Of a stretch of DNA of 64,000 nucleotides, positions 44,400 to 54,790 are shown in pieces. A model generated the notes under the pieces. That model was not told the DNA's origin, searched no databases, and was given only the letters and a program-made list of their open reading frames with translations. Source of the stretch: Leisingera thetidis (GTDB taxonomy: Bacteria > Pseudomonadota > Alphaproteobacteria > Rhodobacterales > Rhodobacteraceae); assembly GCF_025857195.1 (NCBI RefSeq), contig NZ_CP109787.1, positions 3,909,001-3,973,000 on the forward strand, written 5' to 3'. How positions within the stretch are numbered: the stretch's first letter is position 1; each line of letters begins with the position of its first letter. The translations under genes and the position numbers were made by a program.

Positions 44400-46547
44400 T
44401 CAATCGATCCGCAGGTCAATCCGGTCCGAGCGGCCCGCGCCATCGACCACCACCAGCGAGGAGAAGCCGGGGCCGGGGCTGGGCAGGGAGAATTCACGGC
44501 GGCGCTGGCCCGCCAGCACAGGGCGGCCATTCGCCAGCACCAGAAACGGGGCAGTGCCGCCGCGCAGCTTGAGGGTCAGGGACGCCCCTTCCAGCGCCAG
44601 CCGGGCACCGTCCGGCGGAAAGATCAGCTGCGGAGCGTCTCCGCCGGCGGCAAAGGCTGCCTGCCGCGGACGGAAGCGCCGCAGCGGCAGCGGCAGTTCG
44701 GCAGAGCTGACAATCAGCGCGGACGGCGGCGGCGGCGGCAGCGGCTCCAGCGCGGGTTTCAAGCGCCCGAAGGCTTCGAACAGAACCGGCGCGGCCAGGC
44801 TGCCGCCGAAGATGCCCGGCACCGGAGTGCCATCGGCGCGGCCGATCCAGACGCCGATCGCATGGCGCCCGTCCCAGCCGACCGCCCAGGCATCGCGGTG
44901 GCCGTAGGAGGTCCCGGTCTTGTAGGCGATTGCTCCGGCCCGCGCCCCCGGCGGCACCGGCAGCCCGCGCAGGATGCTGCCGACCTGCCACGCCGCTTCG
45001 GGCGAGATCAGCCGGTCGGCGGGCTGCAGCGCCGCGCCCTGCATCACGCGCAGCCGCGGCCCCTGCCCGCCTGCCGCCAGCCCGGCATAAAGCTGCACCA
45101 GATCCTGCAGGCTGAGGCCGACGCCGCCAAGCGAAACCGCCAGCCCCGGCGCGCCGCCCGGCAGCTGCGGCCGGGCGCCGCCGGCGCGCAGCGCAGCCAT
45201 CACCCGCGCCGGACCCAGCTCCTGCGTCAGCTTCACCACCGGAATGTTGAGTGACAGCTGCAGCGCTTCGCGCACCCGGATGTCGCCGCGGAAGCTGCCG
45301 TCGAAGTTCTGCGGCGCGTAGCCTGCGAAATCGGCCGGGCCGTCGTGGATCAGGGTCTCGGGATGCGCCAGGCCCTGGTCGAAGGCCAGCCCGTAGATCA
45401 GCGGCTTCAGGGTGGAGCCGGGCGAGCGGATGGCCTGGGTCATATCGACAAATCCGCGGCGGCCGGCGTCGGAATAGCCGGGCGAGCCGACCAGCGCCAG
45501 CACCTCGCCGGTCTGGTGGTCGGCGGCAATCAGGGCGGCAGAGAGCCGGTCGCCGCCGCGGCGCACGGCGTCAGCGGCCAGTCTTTCCATGCGTGCCTGG
45601 ATGGCGCCGTCGAGGGTCAGCCGCAGCTGGCGTCTGCCGGGATGGCGGGCCTTTGCCCGGTCCGCCAGATGCGGTGCCAGGCGCGGGAAGGCGGCCATGC
45701 GGTGCGGCAGCGGGGTGTGGCGGGCGGCTTCGGCGTCTTCGGCGCTGAGTACCCCCTGCCGCTGCATCCGCGCCAGCACCCGGTCGCGGGCCTGGCTGGC
45801 GGCCTCGGGGAAACGGTCCGGGCGGCGGCGTTCGGGGGATTGCGGCAGGGCCACCAGCAGCGCGGCCTCGGCCGGGGTCAGGCGTCCCGGCTCCTTGCCG
45901 AACCAGCTGTAGGCCGCGGCGCGGACGCCCTCCGCCGCGCCGCCATAGGGGGCGTGGGTCAGGTAGAGGGTGAGGATGTCTTCCTTGCTGAGGCGGCGTT
46001 CCAGCGCCAGCGCCACCCGCATCTGGCGCAGCTTGCCCGCCCAGCGGCCGGTGGTGCCGTCCTCCAAGAGCCGCGCCACCTGCATAGTGAGGGTGGAGCC
46101 GCCGGACACCGCGCGGGTGTTCCACAGCGCCTGGCCCGCAGCGCGCAGGAGGGCGATGGGGTCGACGCCGGCATGGGAGCGGAAACGCTTGTCCTCGTAG
46201 CGCAGCAGCATGTCGAGGAAGCGCGGGTCGACGTCGGCGGGCTTAACGGCGAGGCGCCAGAGGCCGTCGCCCACGGGGTAGGCGCGCAGCAGCTTGCCGT
46301 TGCGGTCGAGGACTTCGGTGGAGGTTTCCGCGAGGGTGAGGGGGAGGTTTGTGTTGCCGATCCAAGTGTCGAAGCTGCGCCATGCGGTGAGCGTTACCGC
46401 AATCAGCAATGCTATGGCCGAAGCGCTCCATTTCCATCTTTTGCCTGGCCGATAGGCCGGGCATCGCCCGTCCGCCCCCCCGGGCGGGCGATACTCGCCC
46501 CCCCGCGGACGGGCGCTGCCCTCTGAGCTGTTCAGCCAGCGTCTCAC
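44400..46547 (-). CDS. pbpC: Penicillin-binding protein 1C
   Basis: A 715-residue bifunctional peptidoglycan synthase. A membrane anchor (about 41-56) follows a basic N-terminus. The glycosyltransferase domain has LLRYEDKRFRSHAGVD with catalytic Glu118 and GGSTLTMQVARLL. The transpeptidase has SxxK (Ser378-Lys381 in SPGSTLK), SLN (432-434) and KTG (543-545). The C-terminal BiPBP_C domain (about 625-715) is specific to PBP1C. The GTG start overlaps the stop of the alpha-2-macroglobulin gene (GTGA), the classical yfhM-pbpC pairing. Confidence 0.93.
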   Translation of the reverse strand: MRRWLNSSEGSARPRGGEYRPPGGADGRCPAYRPGKRWKWSASAIALLIAVTLTAWRSFDTWIGNTNLPLTLAETSTEVLDRNGKLLRAYPVGDGLWRLAVKPADVDPRFLDMLLRYEDKRFRSHAGVDPIALLRAAGQALWNTRAVSGGSTLTMQVARLLEDGTTGRWAGKLRQMRVALALERRLSKEDILTLYLTHAPYGGAAEGVRAAAYSWFGKEPGRLTPAEAALLVALPQSPERRRPDRFPEAASQARDRVLARMQRQGVLSAEDAEAARHTPLPHRMAAFPRLAPHLADRAKARHPGRRQLRLTLDGAIQARMERLAADAVRRGGDRLSAALIAADHQTGEVLALVGSPGYSDAGRRGFVDMTQAIRSPGSTLKPLIYGLAFDQGLAHPETLIHDGPADFAGYAPQNFDGSFRGDIRVREALQLSLNIPVVKLTQELGPARVMAALRAGGARPQLPGGAPGLAVSLGGVGLSLQDLVQLYAGLAAGGQGPRLRVMQGAALQPADRLISPEAAWQVGSILRGLPVPPGARAGAIAYKTGTSYGHRDAWAVGWDGRHAIGVWIGRADGTPVPGIFGGSLAAPVLFEAFGRLKPALEPLPPPPPSALIVSSAELPLPLRRFRPRQAAFAAGGDAPQLIFPPDGARLALEGASLTLKLRGGTAPFLVLANGRPVLAGQRRREFSLPSPGPGFSSLVVVDGAGRSDRIDLRID

Positions 46548-49500
46548 CTGACTTCCACGCGCCCGGTGCCGGTGCGGGCGCGGTAGGCGGGGCGGTACAT
46601 GTCCTCGACCGAGGCGGCCGGGTGGTGGAACACGCCGGGCGTCACCGCGCGGACCACATAGGCCAGCGTCACCTGCGCGGCATCGCGCACGTTCACCGCC
46701 GCCAGGAAGCGGTCGCTGCGGAATTCGGCGTGTTCGGCCTCGGCCGGGTTCAGCCAGTCGAGATCGCGCAGATCGCCGGAGCGCAGCAGGTTCGGGTTGT
46801 CGATCTCAAACCCCGCGGGCAGCGGGTCGCTGATCATCAGCCTCGCACCGGTCTTCTCATGCGGCTTCACCCGCAGCACCGCCACAAAGCGTGCGCCTGT
46901 GCGGACGGACTGCGCGTCGAGCGGCCGGCCCTCCAGCGTGTAGTAGCTGCGCTCGATCGTGTAGCCGAAGCCGCCCGCGGCGGGCGGGACCTCTGGCACG
47001 CCGAGCGTGGTCAGGGTGATGTCCGCGGTGCGGCCATTGGCGGCGGTCAGGGCGAGTTCCGGCATGTCCTGGCCGTCTGCAGCCTGCACAAACGGGCCCT
47101 GGACCGGCTGTCCGTTGACCAAGAGGCCGGAGTCTTCGGGGGTCCGGGCCAGTGCATGGGCCGCCATCAGGGTCCAGGCGGCCTCCTGGGTGGAGCGGGT
47201 GCCGGCCGCATTGGAGAGCCGCGCCGACAGGCTGGCGCGGTCCACGGCTTCCGACCCGGCCTCCGCCGCCAGCGCCAGCACGCCGGCGGTGTCGCGCAGC
47301 CGTGTGCCGAAGTCGGCGCGCCAGAGGCGGGCCTCATTTTGCGCCTCAGCGCCGATCATCTGCGCGGCGCGGGCAAACATCCGGTCGGCCCGGCGCTGGT
47401 CGCCATAGGCCGCAAGGGCGGCGCCCAGCTGGGCGGCGGCCAGCGGCGTCGCAAAGGCCTCGCCCTTGACATCCGCGTAATAGCGCAGATCCCCCATCTG
47501 GGCCGCGCCTTCGCGGGCCAGCACCAGGAGGGCATAGGCAATCTCCTCGCCGCCTTTGTCGAAGTCGGACGCGTAGCTGATGCGGTTGCGCAGGTTGTCC
47601 ATCGCCTGGGCAAAGGCCTGCTGCGGCACGTCGTACCCCTGCGCGCGGGCGCGGCTGAGGAAGTCGCTGGCGTAGGCATCCAGCCAGAACTCGCCGCTGC
47701 CGGCCTGCCACAGGCCGAAGGCGCCGCTGGGGGCCTGCCGGGTCAGCACCTTGCGGACCGCGGCATTGACGCGCGCATCCACCGCCGGGCCATCGCCCAG
47801 TCCCGCCGCTTGCGCCACGCTGCTGAGGTAGAGCAGCGGCAGCGCCCTGGAGGCCACTTGCTCGGTGCAGCCGTAGGGGTACTGGTCCAGCTGTGCCAGG
47901 AGGCCCGGCACGTCGAACTTGGCGAGCGGGCCGGAGGAGATGGCGGCGCGTGCGGTGCCGGGACGCAGGCCGGTGAAGACGTCCTTGCTGAACAGGAAGG
48001 TGTCGCCGCCCGCCAGGGTGAAGCGGCGGGTCCGGGAGGTCACCGGGTCATTGGCGCGCACCGGCAGACGCAGGTCCTGGCGCAGCACCTGCCCGTCCGG
48101 GGTGGTGAGGGTGAGGGTCAGTTCGTGGTCACCAACGGTTTCTGCCGTCACCGGCAGTTCCAGCACTGTCTTGCCCTGTTCCGCCAAGGTGACGGAGGCG
48201 GGCAGGCTGCCGAGTGCCAGGCCGCCTGCGGTGCTGGCGGTCAGCGCTATGTCTCCGGCAGGGCCGTCGGCATGGACGATCTCGATCTTTGCGCGGCTTT
48301 CATCGCCGGGCGCCAGGAAGCGCGGCAGCGAGGCGGTGACCACCACCGGGTCGCGCACCAGCATGTCAGCCTCGGCCTGACCGACAGCGCGGCCGGACCA
48401 GGCGACAGCCATCAGCCGCACGGTGCCGTTGAAGGCGGGCAACACCATCGGGAACTCGGCCGCGCCGTTGGCATCCGCCTGCAAGGGGCCGGAGAACAGC
48501 GCCACAAGGTCCTGGGTCGGCGGCGGCGATTGCATCTTCATGCCGCTGTCGGCATCGCCGCCGGAGCGGACGCGGCCCAGGGCGCCGTTGCCGGGGTCGA
48601 TCAGGCGGCCATAGACGTCGCGCAGCTCCATCCCCAGCCGGCGCTGGCCGTGGTAATGCGCGCTGGGGTCGGGGCTTTCGAAGCCTGTCAGGTTGAGGAT
48701 GCCGAGGTCCACTGCGGCCACGGTGAGCCAGACCTCCTCGCCCTCCGCCGCGCCATCCACATGGATTTTTGCAACTGAAGTGCCGCGCGGGCGGGCCACT
48801 TCGGGGACATCAATCGCAACCTTCAATTGCTGGCCGGGCTGGGTGACGCCGGCGTGGGCCAGACCCAATGCGCGCAGCGGGGTGCGGCCGCGGTCGCCAG
48901 CCACCGGCTGGATCACCGTTGCGGTCACATAGGCGCCGCTGCCCCAGTCCTGTGTGACCTCCAGCGGGATCACGGTTTCGCCGGCCGGGACCTCCACCGC
49001 CATGCGGTGGATCAGGTGGCTGGAGACCACCGAGACCAGCGCAGTACCTGCCGCCTGCGGCACGATGCGCAGGCGGGCGGTGCCGCCGGGGGCATAGGTT
49101 TCGCGGTCCAGCGACAGCTCCAGGCGGGCGGGGGTCTCGGAACTGCCCTCGGGCGCGTACCAGCCGGCATAGAAGTCATAGGCAGCAGAGGCATAGGCGC
49201 CGTCGAGGCGTTCCACAACCAGCTCATAGCGGCCCCAATCCACAGGCTGCGACAGCGGCAGGGGATCGCTGCCCAGCTGCGCCTCGCCGGTGGCGATGCG
49301 GGTGCGGCGGGTGATCGGCTCCCAGTTCCAGTTGCCGTAGAGCTGATACCATTGGTAGCGGGTTTCGACCCGGTTCAGGGTCCATTTGACGCGCATCGGC
49401 ATGGGCGTCAGGTCCGGGGCCAGGGCGATGAGTTCAAAGCCTGCCTCGGAGCCTTCTGCCGCGACCTCGTCAAACTGCGGCTTGATGCCGAGGACCGGAC

Positions 49501-51991
49501 CGGCGGGGCGGACCGGCAGCTCAAGCGAGCGCTCTACCGGGCGGGCAGATCCATCCGCGACGCGGGTGGTGAGGGTGGCCAGCAGCGGCTTGCCTTCTGC
49601 CGGGGTGGCAGCGGGGAGGTTTGCGGAGAATGCCGCACTGCCATCGGCGCCGGTTTCCTGGCCGCCGAAGTATTCGGTCTGGGCGGAGGAGGCTTCATCG
49701 TAGCGGCCAAAGCGGAAGCCGGGCCATTGCACCAGAGTGCCGGCGGCGGTGAGGCGGATGCTGCCTTCCACCTTCAGGCCAGCGCCCGGCGCACCGAACA
49801 GGTAGCCGGCCTGCAGCGCGATTTGAGCGGCGCCGCCGGGCTGGAGGGCGTCTGCATTGGCGACCTCCTGTTCAAAGTCGATGCGTTCGGGCAGGAAGTC
49901 TTCGATCAGGATCTGGCGGCTGGCGAGCGCGGGGGCCTTGAGGTCGCTTTTGATCTCAACCCGCCAGGTGCCGCGCGGGGCGGCGGGGCCGGTGGGCAGG
50001 GCAAAGACATGGCCGCCCTGATGCCCGCTGGCGGAAGTCTGGCGGGTGTATTCCACACCGTCGGGCCGCAGCAGGATTGCGGTGAGCGGCAGATCCCCGA
50101 TGGCCTGTGCCCTGCTGTCGCGGGCCAGCGCCGTCACATGCACGGTTTCACCCGCACGGAAGGCGCCGCGGGCGGTGGCAAGGAACACATCCACCGGCCC
50201 CGGCGCGGGACGGCCCGCAACACCGCGGTCCGACAGGTCGAAGGCGGCATCGGTCAGCGGCAGGAAGGTGAAGTCGTCCTCTCCGGCGCGCGCGGTGATC
50301 AACGCAGGCGCCGCGCCGCCCGAACCGCGGGTCAGCCCCGGTGCAAAGCGCACATAGCCGCTGGCGTCACTGGTTTCGGTGGCCAGCACCTCGTTGGCGC
50401 CGGAGATCAGGCTGACCTCGGCCCCCGCCTGCGGCCTGGCATCCGCCAGTCCCTGCACCTGCACATGCAGGCCGTCGCTGCCGGACATGGTGCTGAGGCC
50501 CAGACCGGTCAGCACAAACCACTGGGTGGCGCCGGCATCGTCATAGGGATCGGCGCCCGGCACCCGGGCGGTCAGCGCATAAAGACCCGGCTTCTGCCCT
50601 GTCAGAGCCTGATCCAGCGGCAGGCGGCTGGTCATCGCCTGATTGAGCGCAGTGCCGATCTCGGCGCTGCCCTGCCAGATCTCCTCGGCAATATCCGCGG
50701 CAAAATGCTCATCCTCCCAATGCGACAGCGGCCGGGCGAAATAGCCCTCCTGCAGGGTGCGCAGCACGTTGCGGCTGCTGACCCGGCGCAGGCGCAGGTC
50801 CAGGCCGGTGAGGTTCACCGTCTCCACCGGCAGCGCCGCTTCGCCGCCTGCAGGCAGCACATAGGCGCGGCCCGGGAACCGGACCTGCGGGGCGCGGTCG
50901 CGCACATAGTGGGTCAGCTCCACATCCTTGAAGAGCTGCTCGCCGCTTGCGGCAGGCAGGCCGCGGCGCAGGGTGATCCGGTAGCGCTTGCCGTGCTCCA
51001 CCCCGTCAAGGCACAGCTGGCGGCCCTCGGCTGTGACGGCGAGGCTGCCATCGGCCGTGCGCACGTAGTGTTCCAGACCGGAGCCGGCCTGTTCCAGATT
51101 TTCGGAGAACTCGGCGCAGATGCGCGGCGCGGCGCTGTCGCTTTCAACCGTGCTGGATGTGACACGGAAGCCGTATTTGGCGATTGCATCCTCCAGCCTG
51201 CCGGCAGGCAGCGAACCGGGGGCGATGTCTTCGGCCAGACGCAGCAGAGGCAGCATGTCCCGCCCGCGGCCCCGCAGCGCCTGCGCATCGGCCGCTGCTG
51301 CCAGGGCTTCAGCCTGCCCGCCGGGCGGGCCGGCGCGAAGATAGCCGTTGAGCGCTGCAAAATAGGCCTGCTGCCAAAGGCGCTGCTGCTGCGGCCTGCT
51401 GCCGGCCTCCTTGGCCGCATGCAGCAGGTAGCCGGCAAACCGGGTCCAGTCCTGCGCGGAATCCGACAGCACAACCGCCTGCCCCATCCAGCGCAGCGCA
51501 GCCAGCGGGTCGCCGCCGCGAAGCTGCGACCGGGCCGCCGAGAACGCCTCGGCAGCATCCGTCGTCGCCAGCGGATAATCCAGCCCCAGGGTGCGGGCGA
51601 ATTCCGCCGCATGCCCGAAATCCTGTTCCGAGACGGTCCGCAGGCGTTCTGCCCGGCCGGCGGCCGCCGCCGCCAGCCCGGCCGGCACCGCCTGTTTGAG
51701 CGCCGACACCGCGCCCTCATAGGGGCTGGGCCGCTGCAGGCCGGATTTCGGGAAACAGGCGTTTGCCTTTTGGTTGAACACAAAGCCCGCGCACGCCGTC
51801 TGTGCGGAACAGGCCCGGGCACAGGACTCCAGATCCGTCTCGAACAGCGGCTGCAGGTCGGAGCCAAAGAAATCAGTGCCGGCAAAGGACTTGTACCGGA
51901 AATCCGGCAGATGCGGCCCGGCCAGCGCGGCAGGCTGTGAAACGAAAACCGTCAGGCAGAAAATGCAGAAAACAAAGAACAGACGCGGCAT
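46544..51991 (-). CDS. Bacterial alpha-2-macroglobulin with thioester
   Basis: A 1815-residue periplasmic protease trap. Residues 1-28 form a signal peptide without a lipobox. A PAN/apple-like domain (about 35-80) carries paired cysteines (ESCARACSAQTACAGF, ACFPKS). MG domains follow, then the bait region, then the thioester motif YGCTEQ with Cys1375, so covalent trapping should be possible. The partner pbpC is translationally coupled downstream; the pair is thought to guard and repair peptidoglycan when proteases breach the outer membrane. ATG 51991 was chosen over a start four codons upstream because it begins the signal peptide. Confidence 0.93.
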   Translation of the reverse strand: MPRLFFVFCIFCLTVFVSQPAALAGPHLPDFRYKSFAGTDFFGSDLQPLFETDLESCARACSAQTACAGFVFNQKANACFPKSGLQRPSPYEGAVSALKQAVPAGLAAAAAGRAERLRTVSEQDFGHAAEFARTLGLDYPLATTDAAEAFSAARSQLRGGDPLAALRWMGQAVVLSDSAQDWTRFAGYLLHAAKEAGSRPQQQRLWQQAYFAALNGYLRAGPPGGQAEALAAAADAQALRGRGRDMLPLLRLAEDIAPGSLPAGRLEDAIAKYGFRVTSSTVESDSAAPRICAEFSENLEQAGSGLEHYVRTADGSLAVTAEGRQLCLDGVEHGKRYRITLRRGLPAASGEQLFKDVELTHYVRDRAPQVRFPGRAYVLPAGGEAALPVETVNLTGLDLRLRRVSSRNVLRTLQEGYFARPLSHWEDEHFAADIAEEIWQGSAEIGTALNQAMTSRLPLDQALTGQKPGLYALTARVPGADPYDDAGATQWFVLTGLGLSTMSGSDGLHVQVQGLADARPQAGAEVSLISGANEVLATETSDASGYVRFAPGLTRGSGGAAPALITARAGEDDFTFLPLTDAAFDLSDRGVAGRPAPGPVDVFLATARGAFRAGETVHVTALARDSRAQAIGDLPLTAILLRPDGVEYTRQTSASGHQGGHVFALPTGPAAPRGTWRVEIKSDLKAPALASRQILIEDFLPERIDFEQEVANADALQPGGAAQIALQAGYLFGAPGAGLKVEGSIRLTAAGTLVQWPGFRFGRYDEASSAQTEYFGGQETGADGSAAFSANLPAATPAEGKPLLATLTTRVADGSARPVERSLELPVRPAGPVLGIKPQFDEVAAEGSEAGFELIALAPDLTPMPMRVKWTLNRVETRYQWYQLYGNWNWEPITRRTRIATGEAQLGSDPLPLSQPVDWGRYELVVERLDGAYASAAYDFYAGWYAPEGSSETPARLELSLDRETYAPGGTARLRIVPQAAGTALVSVVSSHLIHRMAVEVPAGETVIPLEVTQDWGSGAYVTATVIQPVAGDRGRTPLRALGLAHAGVTQPGQQLKVAIDVPEVARPRGTSVAKIHVDGAAEGEEVWLTVAAVDLGILNLTGFESPDPSAHYHGQRRLGMELRDVYGRLIDPGNGALGRVRSGGDADSGMKMQSPPPTQDLVALFSGPLQADANGAAEFPMVLPAFNGTVRLMAVAWSGRAVGQAEADMLVRDPVVVTASLPRFLAPGDESRAKIEIVHADGPAGDIALTASTAGGLALGSLPASVTLAEQGKTVLELPVTAETVGDHELTLTLTTPDGQVLRQDLRLPVRANDPVTSRTRRFTLAGGDTFLFSKDVFTGLRPGTARAAISSGPLAKFDVPGLLAQLDQYPYGCTEQVASRALPLLYLSSVAQAAGLGDGPAVDARVNAAVRKVLTRQAPSGAFGLWQAGSGEFWLDAYASDFLSRARAQGYDVPQQAFAQAMDNLRNRISYASDFDKGGEEIAYALLVLAREGAAQMGDLRYYADVKGEAFATPLAAAQLGAALAAYGDQRRADRMFARAAQMIGAEAQNEARLWRADFGTRLRDTAGVLALAAEAGSEAVDRASLSARLSNAAGTRSTQEAAWTLMAAHALARTPEDSGLLVNGQPVQGPFVQAADGQDMPELALTAANGRTADITLTTLGVPEVPPAAGGFGYTIERSYYTLEGRPLDAQSVRTGARFVAVLRVKPHEKTGARLMISDPLPAGFEIDNPNLLRSGDLRDLDWLNPAEAEHAEFRSDRFLAAVNVRDAAQVTLAYVVRAVTPGVFHHPAASVEDMYRPAYRARTGTGRVEVR

Positions 51992-52141
51992 GGCACCCTC
52001 CAATACTGGGGGCAGGCTGACACGGGCTTAACGTCATAGCAAGATTCCCCCGCGTAACAGTTTAACAGCAGCCCTGCTGCCGCAAGCGCTGGGAATTTGC
52101 CATGCGCCGTTTGTGTTAAATTATTGCCGGAGTTCGCAGGG

Positions 52142-54436
52142 ATGAGCCTTGCAGAAAAACTAGCGGAAGAAAGGCGGGCCCGGCTGGCCGCCGAGCGGCT
52201 GCTTGAATTGAAGCAGGCCGAGCTTTCCGCTGCCAACCGCAAGCTGGGCCGCCACGCGCTGGCGCTGACCAAGCAGATCGGCCAGACCCAGGCCGAGGTG
52301 GCCACGGTGCGCGATGAAAACGCAAAGGTGAAATCCGATCTCAGCACCGCCCACGCCAAGGTCGAAACCGCCGAGCGGAGGCTGTGGCATTCGATCCAGG
52401 CGTTCCAGGACGGGTTTGCCTTCTTTGATGCCGACAGCAGGCTGATCGGTGCCAACACCGCCTATCTCAACATCTTCGACGGGCTGGAGGAAGTGTCGCC
52501 GGGGATCACCTACATGCGCATCCTGCAGCTGCTCACCGATGAAGGGCTGATCAATACCGGGGAGGTGCCGCCGGCGGACTGGCGGGAGATGATGAACGAC
52601 CGCTGGCATTCGCCATCGCCCGCGCCGGTGGTGGTCCAGCTGTGGGACGAGCGCTATCTGCGGCTGATCGACCAGCGCGGCCATGGCGGCGACGTGGTGA
52701 CGCTGGCGCTCGATATCACCTCGACCGTGCGCTACGAGAAGGAGCTGCGCGCCTCGCGCGCCCGCGCCGAGGCCGCCAACCGCGCCAAATCCGCCTTTCT
52801 CGCCAACATGAGCCACGAGATCCGCACGCCGATGAACGGGGTGGTGGGCATGGCGGAACTGCTGTGCGACACCCAGCTGGATGAAGAGCAGCGGCTGTAC
52901 GCCAGCACCATCAAGAATTCGGGCGAGGCGCTGCTGGTCATCATCAATGACGTGCTCGACTATTCCAAGATCGAGGCCGACAAGCTGGAGCTGCACCCCG
53001 AGGAATTCGACCTGGAGCGCAGCCTGCATGAGGTGGTGATGCTGCTGCAGCCCACCGCCCGGGACAAGGGGCTGGCGCTGCTGGTCGATTACGACCTGTT
53101 CCTGCCGACGCGGTTTGTGGGCGATCCGGGCCGGATCCGGCAGGTGCTGACCAATCTGGCCGGCAATGCGGTGAAATTCACCAAAGAGGGCCATGTGACG
53201 CTGCGGGTGACCGGCATCACCTCGCCGGATGACAAGCAATGCACGGTGCATATCTCGATCGAAGACTCCGGCATCGGCATCCCGGCCGAGAAGCTCGAGC
53301 ACATCTTCGGCGAATTCAACCAGGTCGAGGATGAACGCAACCGCAAATTCGAGGGCACCGGTCTGGGGCTGGCGATCTCCAAGCGGCTGATCGAGCTGAT
53401 GGGCGGCGAGATCTGGGTCGACAGCGACGAGGGCAAGGGCTCCTGCTTCGGCTTCCGGCTGCCGCTGCCGATCGAAGGCCCGGCGGAACAGCCGGTTCCG
53501 GAACTGCCCAGCACGCTGCGCCACGTGCTGATTGTGGACGACATGCCGCTGAATTGCGGGATCCTGCAAAAGCACCTGCTGATGCTGGGCATTCAGGTGA
53601 CCGCGGCGGACTCCGCCGCCGCCGCCCTGGCCGCGATGCAGGACAGCATCGACCTGGTGATCAGCGGCCACAACCTGCCTGAGCTGAACGGGCTGCAACT
53701 GGCCAGGGATCTCAAGTCCGGCCGCTGGAGCGGGGTGCCGGTGCTGCTGCTGAACTCCAGCCCGCATGCCGGCAATGATCCTGAAATCCGCCAGCTGGTG
53801 AACGGGGTGCTGCAGAACCCGGTGCTGCGTGCCGATCTGTTCAGCCAGCTGGCCAGGCTGAGCGGCAGTGCCCCCGGGCCGGACGGAGACGCCGCGGAGC
53901 AGGCCGCCCCGGAGCCACCGGCAGCGGCCGGGGCCGTTGCCCGGCCCGGGCCGCCCGCGGCAGCGGCACCGGAACCGCCCGGCCGCCCGGCCGGGCCCGA
54001 AGCCCGCCGGGTGCGGGTGCTTGCGGCCGAGGACAACAAGACCAACCAGCTGGTGTTCAGCAAGATGGTGAAAGAGCTGAACATCGAGCTGGAATTTGCC
54101 AACAACGGCCTGGAGGCGGTGGAGGTCTTCAAAACCTTCCACCCGGATCTGATCTTCATGGATATCTCGATGCCGATGATGGATGGCAAGGAAGCCACCG
54201 CGCAGATCCGCAGGATCGAGGCCGTTTCCGGCGGCCATGTCCCGGTGATTGCGCTGACCGCGCACGCCATGGCGGGCGATTCCGAGGGCATCCTTGCCGC
54301 CGGCCTGGACCACTACCTGACCAAGCCGCTGCGCAAGGCGCTGATCCATGAAAAGATCCGGGCCTTTGCACCGCCGGAAACCCAGCCGCTGGACCTGGAC
54401 GGCCCGCCGGCCGAAGCGGCGGCCGGCGGGGGCTGA
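52142..54436 (+). CDS. Hybrid sensor histidine kinase with pseudo-receiver and receiver
   Basis: A 764-residue cytoplasmic kinase. Residues 1-80 are a coiled coil, about 82-200 a PAS-like sensor, and 215-285 the HisKA domain with His225 in [10 protein letters not shown]. The ATPase domain (about 325-445) has DSGIGIP and GTGLGL. Receiver 1 (about 460-575) keeps Asp466-467 but has Gly509 where the phospho-Asp should be, and Asn in place of the conserved Lys. After an alanine/proline linker, receiver 2 (about 623-742) is complete (Asp631, Asp674, Lys728). No transmembrane segment. The output is unknown. Confidence 0.9.
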   Translation: MSLAEKLAEERRARLAAERLLELKQAELSAANRKLGRHALALTKQIGQTQAEVATVRDENAKVKSDLSTAHAKVETAERRLWHSIQAFQDGFAFFDADSRLIGANTAYLNIFDGLEEVSPGITYMRILQLLTDEGLINTGEVPPADWREMMNDRWHSPSPAPVVVQLWDERYLRLIDQRGHGGDVVTLALDITSTVRYEKELRASRARAEAANRAKSAFLANMSHEIRTPMNGVVGMAELLCDTQLDEEQRLYASTIKNSGEALLVIINDVLDYSKIEADKLELHPEEFDLERSLHEVVMLLQPTARDKGLALLVDYDLFLPTRFVGDPGRIRQVLTNLAGNAVKFTKEGHVTLRVTGITSPDDKQCTVHISIEDSGIGIPAEKLEHIFGEFNQVEDERNRKFEGTGLGLAISKRLIELMGGEIWVDSDEGKGSCFGFRLPLPIEGPAEQPVPELPSTLRHVLIVDDMPLNCGILQKHLLMLGIQVTAADSAAAALAAMQDSIDLVISGHNLPELNGLQLARDLKSGRWSGVPVLLLNSSPHAGNDPEIRQLVNGVLQNPVLRADLFSQLARLSGSAPGPDGDAAEQAAPEPPAAAGAVARPGPPAAAAPEPPGRPAGPEARRVRVLAAEDNKTNQLVFSKMVKELNIELEFANNGLEAVEVFKTFHPDLIFMDISMPMMDGKEATAQIRRIEAVSGGHVPVIALTAHAMAGDSEGILAAGLDHYLTKPLRKALIHEKIRAFAPPETQPLDLDGPPAEAAAGGG

Positions 54437-54695
54437 GCGGCTGGCGCTGCCGGTTGCCGCTTCGGCCTCTGGCGAAGACAGGCGCAGCGCGATCGCCGCG
54501 GCAGGGCCGCACGCAAAACTCGGCAGGCATCGCGGCCGGATGCCGGGGGCCGCTCGCAAGCGTTTTTCCGGCCCGAAACCGCGGCATCGGGACCCACTCC
54601 GGCAGCTGACCCTTGCAGCCAGGCGCTTACGGCTGCGGGCTTCTCCCGCGCCCGCGGGCGCACCGGCTGCGCCGGCACGGCCCTTGTGCGGCCTT

Positions 54696-54777
54696 GGGCC
54701 CGGCAGCGCGCAAGGCGCGCTGCCGGGCCCAACCGGGACGGTGCATTCTCTTGAATGTGCCGGAGCGGGCGGGAGCC
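54696..54777 (+). repeat. Two-hairpin intergenic element, copy 7
   Basis: Hairpin 1 is a perfect 16-bp stem, GGGCCCGGCAGCGCGC (54696-54711) with its complement 54715-54730 and an AAG loop. Then CCCAAC, hairpin 2 GGTGCATTC-TCTT-GAATGTGCC (54740-54761), GCGGGCGGGAGCC. It lies between the convergent kinase and yaaA genes; the rest of the gap 54437-54695 shows no gene. Confidence 0.75.
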
Positions 54778-54790
54778 CGCGCCCCTTGCT

